From the NCBI GenBank assembly GCA_003665825.1, contig QPFY01000009.1:868001-932000 (forward strand): DNA of 64,000 nucleotides, read 5' to 3'. This document shows positions 34,509 to 43,768 of the stretch, in pieces (the stretch's first letter is position 1; each line of letters opens with the position of its first letter). The notes beneath the pieces are model-generated. The model made no database searches, was not told the DNA's origin, and saw only the letters and a program-made list of their open reading frames with translations. This stretch comes from Microbotryum silenes-acaulis (Eukaryota > Basidiomycota > Microbotryomycetes > Microbotryales > Microbotryaceae). Position numbers and translations under genes: made by a program.

Positions 34509-37500
34509 TGATTGACTTCATCATCATGACCTGGAACGTCAACAGGGGCTTCAATACCCCTGAACGACGTCGTCTGCTTCTTTCGTATTTCACTTCGCTC
34601 ACACCTCCCCCTTCTGCTATCCTTCTCCAGGAACACAATGTTCCTAAATCACGACAATCTCACATACGCCACGAGTACGCCCAGTCCCACCAGGGCGAGG
34701 CCTACTTTTCTCAACACTGCCTCACTTTGATTCCAAGCTCTTCTCCTCTTCTCGGTGGTCATCGTCGCACGCGTCAGTCTCTTGGCGGGCGCTTACTCGT
34801 GACCACCTTCGATGTGCGGGGTTCGACGGACGTCGTCAAACTCAACAATATCTACGCTCCGGTTCAACCCGCCGAGCGCCTCCTCTTCTTCACCTCCCTT
34901 CACTTTCGGGCGACCGTCTCCTCTCACATTCGGGTCATCGCGGGCGATCTCAACGACTGCCCTATCCCCGCGGTGGATCGAGTGCGACAGGTGGACCGCC
35001 CGAACACCCACCACTGGCCCGCGCTTATGTCTCGGCTCGACGGGGCGTACACGGATGCCATTCGGCTCATGCACCCACTGTCGCCGGCGACCACGCGCCC
35101 GCATCTCAGCAAGGACGGCCGGCTCATTTCGCGCGCGCGCATCGACTTTGTTCTGGTGCAGCGGCGACACGAGCGACGGATCGTTTCTGCTTCCACTCTG
35201 TACAATATCTCTCGATCCATGTCGGATCATCGACCGGTTACGGTCACATTTAGGCTGCGCGCAAGTGGTGCCGAGGTCGAAGCGGAGCTCTGCCTTCCCC
35301 AGGCGGCTCATTTTCTGACCCGCATCAACTCGTCGACCTTCAAACACGCCGAGTTTAAGGAGTTCGTCACTCCTCTCCTTGAGCAAGCACCGTCTGGGGA
35401 TCCGGTCGCGGACCTTCAGCGCGTACTCTCGGAGTCTCGGGTCCAAGCTCTCGAGCTGTCTCGGCGTCTGTTTCGGGAGCGCAACGCCCTCGAGATGATG
35501 CTGGTATCTCGACTGCAGGACATTGAGTCTCGTCGGGTGATGAGCCCCTTTGACGTCATCGACTGGACGAACACCCACGACGCTCTCACCAAACTTGTGA
35601 ACGAGCGAGCAAGGCAGTCCCGGATCAGGGCGCACGTGCCCGAGATTGCATCCGAGGAACGTCTCAGTCGTCCGGTTCATGCCAAACTGGCTGCTCGGTC
35701 CCGGGATGTGAAGTTTCAGAGTATCCGGCTCGCTGATGGCGAGCTCACCACTGACATTGAGCGCGCGCTCGAGCACACCCATTCTCATTTCCAGCAGCAC
35801 TACCTTGTCGAAGCGAAGGATCCGGAACAGGTCGTGACGATGCGGGATGAGCTCTTGGGACCCATCAGATCAGCAAGACCTTGTGACGACCCGCTTTCCG
35901 ACGCTCGCTTCCTTCGGCGCTTCTCGAATTCGCACGTCGACATTCTTGCCGAGCCCATCAGCGAGGCCGAGGTGCTCGCAGCGATTCGAACCACGCACGA
36001 AGGTCGATCTCCGGGTCCTTCAGGGGTCCCCTATGAGATGTATCGAGCCTGCCCCTTGCTTTGGGCCCCTCTCTTGACTCGAGCCTACAACGAGCTGATT
36101 ACTCGAGGCTCCCTTACTCCACAACAGAGCCAGGCGAATGTGCGCCTCTTGTTCAAACACAACAAACCTGGTGCAGCGCGGTGCGACCTCAAATCGTATC
36201 GTCCGATCACCTTGCGGGAATGCGACTACAAGATCTTCACCAAGGTCTACGTGGCTCGTCTGAACCGGATCCTCCCCGATGTTCTTCCGGCCGGACAGCA
36301 TGGGTTCGTCAAGGGGCGAAGACCAGCGGACGCGGCTTTGCATCTGAGGCTCCTGATCGACGAGATTAGGGGTCGTGGGGCAGAGTTCCCGACAGCAGCG
36401 CTCCTCTCCCTGGATCAGAGCTCGGCTTACGACATGGTCGAGCACGATTGGGTCTTTGCGGTGTTTGAGGCTCTCGGCGCGCCGGAATCTTTCCAGCGCG
36501 TCTTGCGGATGCTCTACAACGGCGAGACGTCCACAGCGCGGTACATTGTCAACGGTTTCCTTACCGAGACGGTGCGACTCCTGTGCGGTCTTGGCCAGGG
36601 CGATCCTCTCTCTTCTTCTGTCTGGGATGTGGTATTCCAACCCTTCCTTGATTCTCTCAGTCGACGCAACATTGCGCTGACTATCACTCTTCCGGAGCTG
36701 GCTCCTCGTCCGCAGACTCGATGCATCACCAATTTGGCGTTCGCGGATGACGCCGTCGTCGCTGTCGCTGGACCGGAAGCTATTGCTTCGCTCGAGGCGT
36801 TAGCTCGGGATTGGCGACTCGCGACGAACGGCCGTCTAAACACCGACAAAACCGTGGTGATGCCATTGGGCGCGACGTTGTGGGATCGCGCGGACTTGTC
36901 CAAACTGTCGTTCGTGGCACCGGACGAGTCTCTTCCCTGGATCGGTCTCCAGTTTGCGCCTGACGGCAACAACAGGCTGGGATTCCATGATCTTGAGCGA
37001 AGGGTCGATCGAGTGATTCTCTCGGTGCGCGACCGATGGATGACGCATCATACCCGGGCTTTCTATCTCAATCGCTACGGCATCTCCAAGGTGCTGCACT
37101 CTCTCTCCGCCGACGTACCGCCATCCGACGTGATCAAGGCGATCGAGCGCAAGCTTGCCGACTTTGTGAAGGGAGGACCGCGGCGCAGCGACTACAAGCA
37201 ATCGGTCGTCTTCACGGCACGGGCGCGAGGTGGTCTCAGCGTCGTGAGCATCCAAGATGTGGTGGATTCAGTCTCGGTACGGATTTGGGACGTGCTGGCC
37301 GGCGGGTCAACTGCGATTTGGAGCGATCTGGCTCGGAGTTCCATCCGGCGAGCGCTTCCGACCTTTGACTTTGCTACGGATCTGTGGACGTGGAGGAACG
37401 CCGACGCACCCCGGGAGCTACATCCCCGCTGGCGAGCGGTGCTCTCGGTCGCTGAACGCTACCCTGCCGTCGTCGATCCTGCCAAACTTTCGGTCTCCAA

Positions 37501-38548
37501 TTTTCTTTCTCTTTCTCCCCTCCAACCTGGTCTGCATGACTCGCGGGCGTTCTCGGAGCAGGATAAGCGTTTGGCGAAGCTTTTCAGTTTCGAACGCACC
37601 ATCGCTGACATCTATGCGCGAGCCCAATACCCCGCAGCTCCAACGGTGCCCTGGACCCCTGAGAAGCATCCCCAAGGCGACGGCTCGGAGCTGTCCAACC
37701 TTTGGCAATGGAAGCGCGATCAAGTCCAGGCGTGGATCCAGGTCGCAGGCGATCGCCTCATCCCGCCGCTTCCGCCTCCTGTTCCCGTCCTCGCACGTCG
37801 ACCACCCGTCATTCGTGTTGTTGGAGCACCTGGAGTCCGGCCCGGCGGTCCCCTCGAGCACATCTTGCCCAGAGCGACTCCGGTCGGCATGCCTGATCAA
37901 AAACTTCCCCTCCCCTCCGGCCCCTTGTGTGCTGATCAGTGGAGAATGTTGAACTTGGACAGACCTTACACCATTGCGCGACTTCGACGCGTCATCAACC
38001 ATCGACGTTTCGACCACACACAACGCCCTGGATCACTCGCCACACCCAAAGAAAGGCGACTCTTCTGGGTGTGGTTCCACACCGGGCCCGCCACGGCCCG
38101 CGAGCGCGAGGTGCACTTCAAGCTGGCGTACCACTTCACGCCAACGCGGAAGCGCCAGTTTGTGCAGCGGCATGGCGACTCAGCCTGCTGCGTTGTGCAG
38201 GCATGCAGCCTGGCAGGGGTGGAGGATGACTTTACTCACTTTTGGCATGATTGCCCTGACTCTTCTCAATTTTGGCAAGCAGCTAGGTCCATTCTCTGCG
38301 ACGCGCTGGGGGTCGTGTCGATCCTCGACCTCGACTACACGGCACTTCAGATCGAGCACGGCCTCCCTCGACTGCGCGCTCGCCTTCCGACGTCGAAAAA
38401 GCGCCCAATCCGCGCCTTCATTGCGCTGGCGCTCGACACTCTCAGCAACCGACGCTGGGATCTCCATCGCCACGCCAGAGCGATGTCGAGCATGGACAAG
38501 GAGATGGCGGGACTGAAGGAGAGGTTGGAGCTCAGATTGGCACGATGA
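34508..38548 (+). CDS. LINE ORF2, AP endonuclease and reverse transcriptase
   Basis: 1346 aa. The AP-endonuclease domain is at about 1-250, with Asn10 (MTWN), Glu42 (LQEHN), Tyr116 (NIYAP), GDLN at 146-149, ARIDFVL near 210 and SDH at 239-241: the complete catalytic set. The reverse transcriptase is at about 480-800, with LKSYRPITL, QHGFVKGR, LDQSSAYD, GLGQGDPLS and the catalytic FADD at 745-748. A C-terminal Cys/His region (about 1225-1260, CCVVQAC...HFWHDC) resembles the zf-RVT domain. The enzyme nicks target DNA and primes cDNA synthesis on it. The start ATG shares its A with the ORF1 stop (TAATG), so translation is probably by termination-reinitiation. No inactivating change is seen. Confidence 0.95.
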   Translation: MIDFIIMTWNVNRGFNTPERRRLLLSYFTSLTPPPSAILLQEHNVPKSRQSHIRHEYAQSHQGEAYFSQHCLTLIPSSSPLLGGHRRTRQSLGGRLLVTTFDVRGSTDVVKLNNIYAPVQPAERLLFFTSLHFRATVSSHIRVIAGDLNDCPIPAVDRVRQVDRPNTHHWPALMSRLDGAYTDAIRLMHPLSPATTRPHLSKDGRLISRARIDFVLVQRRHERRIVSASTLYNISRSMSDHRPVTVTFRLRASGAEVEAELCLPQAAHFLTRINSSTFKHAEFKEFVTPLLEQAPSGDPVADLQRVLSESRVQALELSRRLFRERNALEMMLVSRLQDIESRRVMSPFDVIDWTNTHDALTKLVNERARQSRIRAHVPEIASEERLSRPVHAKLAARSRDVKFQSIRLADGELTTDIERALEHTHSHFQQHYLVEAKDPEQVVTMRDELLGPIRSARPCDDPLSDARFLRRFSNSHVDILAEPISEAEVLAAIRTTHEGRSPGPSGVPYEMYRACPLLWAPLLTRAYNELITRGSLTPQQSQANVRLLFKHNKPGAARCDLKSYRPITLRECDYKIFTKVYVARLNRILPDVLPAGQHGFVKGRRPADAALHLRLLIDEIRGRGAEFPTAALLSLDQSSAYDMVEHDWVFAVFEALGAPESFQRVLRMLYNGETSTARYIVNGFLTETVRLLCGLGQGDPLSSSVWDVVFQPFLDSLSRRNIALTITLPELAPRPQTRCITNLAFADDAVVAVAGPEAIASLEALARDWRLATNGRLNTDKTVVMPLGATLWDRADLSKLSFVAPDESLPWIGLQFAPDGNNRLGFHDLERRVDRVILSVRDRWMTHHTRAFYLNRYGISKVLHSLSADVPPSDVIKAIERKLADFVKGGPRRSDYKQSVVFTARARGGLSVVSIQDVVDSVSVRIWDVLAGGSTAIWSDLARSSIRRALPTFDFATDLWTWRNADAPRELHPRWRAVLSVAERYPAVVDPAKLSVSNFLSLSPLQPGLHDSRAFSEQDKRLAKLFSFERTIADIYARAQYPAAPTVPWTPEKHPQGDGSELSNLWQWKRDQVQAWIQVAGDRLIPPLPPPVPVLARRPPVIRVVGAPGVRPGGPLEHILPRATPVGMPDQKLPLPSGPLCADQWRMLNLDRPYTIARLRRVINHRRFDHTQRPGSLATPKERRLFWVWFHTGPATAREREVHFKLAYHFTPTRKRQFVQRHGDSACCVVQACSLAGVEDDFTHFWHDCPDSSQFWQAARSILCDALGVVSILDLDYTALQIEHGLPRLRARLPTSKKRPIRAFIALALDTLSNRRWDLHRHARAMSSMDKEMAGLKERLELRLAR

Positions 38549-39935
38549 AGTAGACGGCGCTCCTCCCTACCCAGCCAAGAACCACAAACCAAAAACCAAA
38601 TAAAAATCACAAGTCCCCTTTCCCTCTTTCTCAATCTCCAAAATGTCTCCCAAACACGCCAGAATACTGAACCTGTTTTCTCTCGCTCTTTTTGCCATTC
38701 CTCCTCATAGGCTTCCGTACTCCCCAGGAGCCTCGGGTTCTTTGCGCCGGCGGGCATTGTCGCCCTTGGTTCGAGCTTCTGCCACATCACGATGACACAC
38801 AGCGAAAGCGGATCCCCTTGGCCCTCTCCTGGACTACGCCGTGAGTTTTCCACTCCTCTCAAGGGCCGGGTCTGTCTTCTCTTTCGGTCGAGCGACTCCG
38901 TGATCTCCTGTTCAAGGCCGGCACAAACTGCCTGCGTGGCTCGCCTCTCCTTGCTTTGCTGCTCGCTCGGAGTCGCGGCCGCGCGGCGGGTGACTCGGGT
39001 ACCGAACCGCCATACACATCCACACTCGAGCGAGGTCCCACACAATGACATCACCGTCGTGGGCCTCATGCTCCTTCTTTCCCCAGTATCTGCGGTGATT
39101 GGGAACCACCTGCACGTACAACGGGACTCGAGTGTGCGTTCCGAGATTGGGAGTACGCCGCAGGGAAGCGAGGCCCCTGCGGAAGGTATACCCCGCCTCT
39201 GGTCTCCAGCCGCGCGCCGGTGTTGTCGGCCACCCGCCCGCGCTGCAGACCGAGGCGTGTCCAATGGACTGTCACATGCTCCGTGACTTTCCCCGGAAAT
39301 CTCGGGATTGTGTGTTTTTGTGCGAAGTAGGCCTGTTTCGCAGTTGCAGTCATTGAAATGGGGGTGATCTGGGGTCGTGCGGTCGCGAGGGGGGGGCCGA
39401 CTTTGGTAACCGAAAAGGGGTTTGGAATCCGCGGTGCAGATCCAGCGCAGTTGGGTACAAGGGGTAGGTGATTGCTGCGGTCGCAGGGGGTTACATCCCC
39501 CCTTTGGACCACGTGAATCATTCGGATTGAGCGGGATGTTTGTGCCATCGGAGGCCTTGTTCGACGCGTGTCAAAGAATTAAGGGGCTTCAAGGAGTAGG
39601 GCGGTCTCAGGGGGGGTCTGAAGTCAAAAGATCGAAGAAGGTTCAACTGTACAACTATAATCGGATTCGCCTGTACAACACATGTACCACCACCAACAAT
39701 TCCTCCATCGTTTCCCGATTCCTTGTGTATTATCTTCAATCTTCCTTTCATTCGTCTCTGGGAGGGAGCAACCGTGGGTGGGGGGGACTTGAACTCGGAT
39801 GTATCGGGTTGGTCTGTTCTGCTAGTTACAACGCATCGAGCGGCGGTTGTGGTCATCATCGTGCATACTGGGCAGCATCTCCTTTAGTTCCGTAGGGGGT
39901 TTTCTCGTCTTGCAAATTAGCGATGAGTTTCATAC
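38549..39935 (+). other. LINE 3' UTR
   Basis: About 1.4 kb without a plausible gene. Near its end (39745-39830) is a module with GGAGCAACCG, ACTTGAACTCGG and TATCGGGTTGG that recurs diverged at about 49130-49200. On the minus strand this module contains an A-box-like TAGCAGAACAG (39824-39814) and a B-box-like GAGTTCAAGTCC (39796-39785). Confidence 0.6.
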
Positions 39936-39955
39936 AAAAAAAAAAAAAAAAAAAA
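39936..39955 (+). repeat. LINE poly-A tail
   Basis: Twenty A residues directly abut the resumed satellite at 39956, marking the 3' end of the insertion. Confidence 0.9.
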
Positions 39956-40937
39956 GGGTTCCCTCATCCTCATCCTCATCCTTCGCTGGCCCTTAGACCG
40001 CTCGGCCATATCTCCCCCAGATGTGTACAGTGTGTTTTCAGTTGCTCGTACGGATAGCAATCTTTTGGCAGTCGTGTTGGAACAAAACCGTTCATTCAGC
40101 TGGGTTCCCTCATCCTCATCCTCATCCTTCGCTGGCCCTTAGACCGCTCGGCCATATCTCCCCCAGATGTGTACAGTGTGTTTTCAGTTGCTCGTACGGA
40201 TAGCAATCTTTTGGCAGTCGTGTTGGAACAAAACCGTTCATTCAACTGGGTTCCCTCATCCTCATCCTCAGCCTTCGCTGGCCCTTAGACCGCTCGGCCA
40301 TATCTCCCCCAGATGTGTACAGTGTGTTTTCAGTTGCTCGTACGGATAGCAATCTTTTGGCAGTCGTGTTGGAACAAAACCGTTCATTCAACTGGGTTCC
40401 CTCATCCTCATCCTCAGCCTTCGCTGGCCCTTAGACCGCTCGGCCATATCTCCCCCAGATGTGTACAGTGTGTTTTCAGTTGCTCGTACGGATAGCAATC
40501 TTTTGGCAGTCGTGTTGGAACAAAACCGTTCATTCAACTGGGTTCCCTCATCCTCATCCTCAGCCTTCGCTGGCCCTTAGACCGCTCGGCCATATCTCCG
40601 GTTGTGTATGTCGTATACTTTTGGTTTCCCGTACGAATCGTCAGGTTTTTCGCAGGTCCAAATCGCGACTCGTCTATCGGCGTTCCTTCATCCTTCGCTG
40701 GCCCTTAGACCGCTCGGCCATATCTCCCCCAGATGTGTACAGTGTGTTTTCAGTTGCTCGTACGGATAACAATCTTTTGGCAGTCGTGTTGGAACAAAAC
40801 CGTTCATTCAGCTGGGTTCCCTCATCCTCATCCTCATCCTTCGCGGGCCCTTAGACCGCTCGGCCATATCTCCCCCAGATGTGTACAGTGTGTTTTCAGT
40901 TGCTCGTACGGATAACAATCTTTTGGCAGTCGTGTTG
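39956..40937 (-). repeat. Satellite array continued after the LINE
   Basis: Resumes in phase with the unit broken at 32415. It has A units starting near 40021, 40167, 40313, 40459, 40733 and 40879 and one B unit near 40.6 kb. It breaks off in the middle of a unit at 40937 (GTCGTGTTG), where the second LINE begins. Confidence 0.93.
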
Positions 40938-41406
40938 CGCAGTGGCGAAGTTTGCGCAGATCGCGGACCTGTACTGGAGGGACGAAGGGAAGGGCTGGGC
41001 TCTGGTTGGTCATCGACGCGGGTTCTGGCAGCACTCTAAGGAACCCGCCCTGGCGCACGAGCACGTGTGGTCGCGCGTGGGTCAGTTGCTCAAGGCGAAA
41101 GCCTTGCTGCCCAAGACCGCGTTGCGACCTGCTCGGATACCTCTCAAGGAGGCTCCCCGTCCCCGGTGCTTCAACTTCTTTGGGCTCACCCGACCGTTCA
41201 CTATTCGCAAGCTTCGTCGGCTTGTGAACGTGGTTCGGTTCCCAGGGAGGGAGGATCGTGTCAAGCGTTTCCGTGATGGGACTTCTCAGAGCGATAGGAA
41301 GCGCTTCTGGAGATGGCTTCATGACCGGTTCGCGTCTGCTGTGGAGCAGGACACCCACTGGCGGCTCATGTACGACGTGACGCCGACGCGCAAGAGGCAG
41401 CATACT
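40938..41406 (+). pseudogene. Second LINE ORF2 fragment, left part
   Basis: An open frame enters from the satellite and encodes about 156 residues homologous to the region before the C-terminal Cys/His domain of LINE ORF2. It lacks endonuclease and reverse transcriptase because of the 5' truncation. It is cut by the copia insertion at 41406; beyond that the frame runs into LTR sequence and stops at 41454. Confidence 0.85.
41402..41406. repeat. Target-site duplication of the copia element, left
   Basis: ATACT immediately left of the LTR is repeated at 47084-47088 immediately right of the other LTR. Five bases is the usual duplication for Ty1/copia integrase. Confidence 0.9.
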
Positions 41407-41736
41407 TATCGCAAAAAAGATGCGAGCGCGGAAGTAAAGCCTTCCGATAGGTGAGGGTGCACGACGCCGAGAAGTCAGGACCACAATGTAGAGCGAGTGA
41501 TAATACGTATTCCAGTAACTAACCTTCCGATAGGTGAGGGTGCACGACGCCGAGAAGTCAGGACCACAATGTAGAGCGAGTGATGAGAAAGCTACCAAGA
41601 GTAAACAGCCGCGCGGGAAGAAAGCCCCGCGCGCTCCCTAACTTAAACAGATCAAACTCCAATACCAAAGTGACTAATGACTAAACGCACGCGCATCCGC
41701 GCAGATACCACAGGCACAGACACATATCAAATGACA
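41407..41736 (-). repeat. 3' LTR of copia element (two internal repeats)
   Basis: 330 bp. It contains two copies of an ~83-bp sequence starting CCTTCCGATAGGTG on the plus strand, and a GCGCGGG...CCCGCGC hairpin (near 41612-41634). Confidence 0.92.
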
Positions 41737-43562
41737 CTCCCACATGCCAAGGTAGCCAGCGAGACCATCCCGAGTCTCTCGCGATGCGTAGCGAACTTGA
41801 GCTTGGATAGGGGTTTTGTCAAAATGTCGGCCGTGTTCAGATCGGTCGGACAGTAGCGGAGATCGATATCGCCAACCTCGATTCGTTCGCGTAGATAGAA
41901 ATGATGCACATTCCAATGGCGAGTACGACCTCGAGCTCCGGGATTCTTCGCCAAATCGATGCAAGGTTGGTTGTCCTCGTGCAGAACAGTAGATCGACCT
42001 TGATTGATGCGAAGTTCGGACGCCAGGTTGCGAAGACCGATAGCCTCCTTTGCTGCGGTTGAAGCAGCCAGAGTCTCAGACTCTGCTGTAGAAGAAGCGA
42101 CCATCGTTTGTTGCTTCGACTTCCAGGAAATGGCAGCGCCAGCCATAATAACGACATACGCTCCCACAGATCTGCCGTTGTCGTGATCGCAACCAAACGA
42201 CGCGTCACTGTACACCTCGAACTTGGTAGAACCGCCTACGCGGTAGAGTAGCCCATAGTCGACGGTGTCAGAAAGATAGTGAAAGATTCGCTTGACGCAG
42301 ATCCAGTCTCCTTCGGTTGGAGCAGCCACGCACTTCGCCACCGCACGAACAGAAGTCGCGATATCGGGACGAACACGTTGCGCAGCATATTGTAGTGCTC
42401 CCACAGCCGATTGGTAGACGAGAATGTCGGAGAACGGAGCAGTAGAAGACGAAACGACGCGATCCTCCATGGGAGTCGCGACCGGCTTCTTCGACTTGCT
42501 TTCGAAGGTGTAGTGTTCGAGTAAGCCTCGAATGTACTTTGATTGGTGGACGAAGATAAAATCCTTGGTACGAAGAAACTCGAGACCGAGGAACGTCTTG
42601 ACCGGGCCAAGTCGCTTGAGCTTGTAGACCGCATCGAAAGCCGAAATCTCGGAGTCCAGAAAAGCCTGGTTGTTCGATGCAGCAAGCCCATCATCAACGT
42701 ACAATGTGATGATCGCGAACGACTTGCCATGATACTTGAAGTAGAGACAAGCATCGACATTGGAGCGCGTATAGCCGCGATCCGTCATCAGCTTGTGGAG
42801 AGCCGCGTTCCATTGCCGAGGAGCTTGCTTGGTGCCATACATGGATTTGAGGAGCTTGAGAGCGTGACCGGGCTGAGAACCACCAGTCCATCCTTCAGGA
42901 ACCTTCATGTAGACATCCTCCTCCATGATCCCGTTGAGAAACGCAGAATCATAGTCGAACTGTTCGAGGACGAGTCCGAGAGCGGCAGAAATCGCGATGA
43001 GAAACAAGATCGTCGTGATCGACGAGACAGGAGCAAACGTCTCGTTGTAGTCAATCCCAAGTCGTTGAGCAAAGCCTTGGATGACGAGACGAGCCTTGTA
43101 GCTGATGATGTTGCCTTCAGCGTCTTCCTTCCGAGTGAACACCCAACGATAGCCCAGGGCGCGTGCCCCGGTGGGTAACCTCGTAAGCTTGAAGACCTTG
43201 TGCAATTTGAATGAGCCCAACTCCTTGTCAGAAGCGGCCATCCAGTGTTTGGCCTCAGGAGAGGCCATCGCTTCCACAAACATTTTGGGAAGCGGGGGGT
43301 GACGAGACGAAACCATAGCAATGAGCTCTGGTGGACGACGGTAGACCGAGCGAGTAGACACGACACGAAGGGCGCCTGCACGATGCTGAGCACGCAGGCG
43401 AGTCGGTAAAATGTTACCGGCATCGACGTTCTCGAGCGCACCAGGGTTTCGGCCGACACGGTAAGGTCGATACTCGTAACCATCCTCAGGAGGTAATGGT
43501 TGATCGTGTTCCGCAGGGCCGTGTCGCAGAAATGTTCTCGAGTGGTAACTGATGATGACCAC
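41727..43562 (-). CDS. Copia reverse transcriptase and RNase H
   Basis: 611 aa. The RT region has [45 protein letters not shown] and the catalytic YVDD near residue 288. RNase H follows (about 450-590), with [15 protein letters not shown] and the closing DILTKPL block typical of copia. The stop codon lies just inside the 3' LTR. The frame is separate from the upstream gag-integrase ORF: about 206 bp with stops lie between them. A TCATCAG acceptor just before the conserved part suggests the two may be joined by splicing, or the element is defective. The first ATG (43562) may therefore not be used. Confidence 0.9.
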   Translation of the reverse strand: MVIISYHSRTFLRHGPAEHDQPLPPEDGYEYRPYRVGRNPGALENVDAGNILPTRLRAQHRAGALRVVSTRSVYRRPPELIAMVSSRHPPLPKMFVEAMASPEAKHWMAASDKELGSFKLHKVFKLTRLPTGARALGYRWVFTRKEDAEGNIISYKARLVIQGFAQRLGIDYNETFAPVSSITTILFLIAISAALGLVLEQFDYDSAFLNGIMEEDVYMKVPEGWTGGSQPGHALKLLKSMYGTKQAPRQWNAALHKLMTDRGYTRSNVDACLYFKYHGKSFAIITLYVDDGLAASNNQAFLDSEISAFDAVYKLKRLGPVKTFLGLEFLRTKDFIFVHQSKYIRGLLEHYTFESKSKKPVATPMEDRVVSSSTAPFSDILVYQSAVGALQYAAQRVRPDIATSVRAVAKCVAAPTEGDWICVKRIFHYLSDTVDYGLLYRVGGSTKFEVYSDASFGCDHDNGRSVGAYVVIMAGAAISWKSKQQTMVASSTAESETLAASTAAKEAIGLRNLASELRINQGRSTVLHEDNQPCIDLAKNPGARGRTRHWNVHHFYLRERIEVGDIDLRYCPTDLNTADILTKPLSKLKFATHRERLGMVSLATLACGSVI

Positions 43563-43668
43563 GACTCAGTCCAATGAACAGGGACGAGAACAGAGTAAGG
43601 TAAGATTCCAAAGAGCTGACCTGATGATGACCACGACTCAGTCCAATGAACAGGGACGAGAACAGAGT
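43551..43668. repeat. 72-bp tandem duplication between the two copia ORFs
   Basis: GATGATGACCACGACTCAGT and the next ~28 bases occur at 43551 and again at 43623. On the element strand each copy ends in TCATCAG, so an acceptor-like site is duplicated. The duplication lies in the gap that separates integrase from reverse transcriptase. Confidence 0.85.
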
Positions 43669-43768
43669 GGCCAGAGACTAAGGGACAGACTCGCGGAAGG
43701 CTAGAAAGTGAAGCGTAAAGCTAATAAGGAGAGAGATTAGAGACTAGTAAAGTAGGGAGATTGAGCGA

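Larger units (their letters stand above)
32416..39955 (+). mobile_element. Full-length APE-type non-LTR retrotransposon (LINE-1 of this window)
   Basis: About 7.5 kb: short 5' leader with CATCTTT repeats (32416-32450), ORF1 (gag-like), ORF2 (endonuclease plus reverse transcriptase), 1.4-kb 3' UTR and a 20-A tail at 39936-39955. It interrupts the satellite. The left flank ends ...CATTCAGCT and the right flank begins GGGTTCCCTC, which joined give the uninterrupted unit, so neither loss nor duplication of target is visible. Both ORFs are intact, suggesting recent, possibly current, activity. The architecture (AP endonuclease, RT, C-terminal Cys/His region, no RNase H seen) resembles the Tad1/I/Jockey-like group of fungal LINEs; the exact clade is uncertain. 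Confidence 0.93.

Noticed and set aside
34793..35800. 335-aa frame antisense to LINE ORF2
   Set aside because: It overlaps the endonuclease and RT-proximal coding region on the other strand and has no domain signal.
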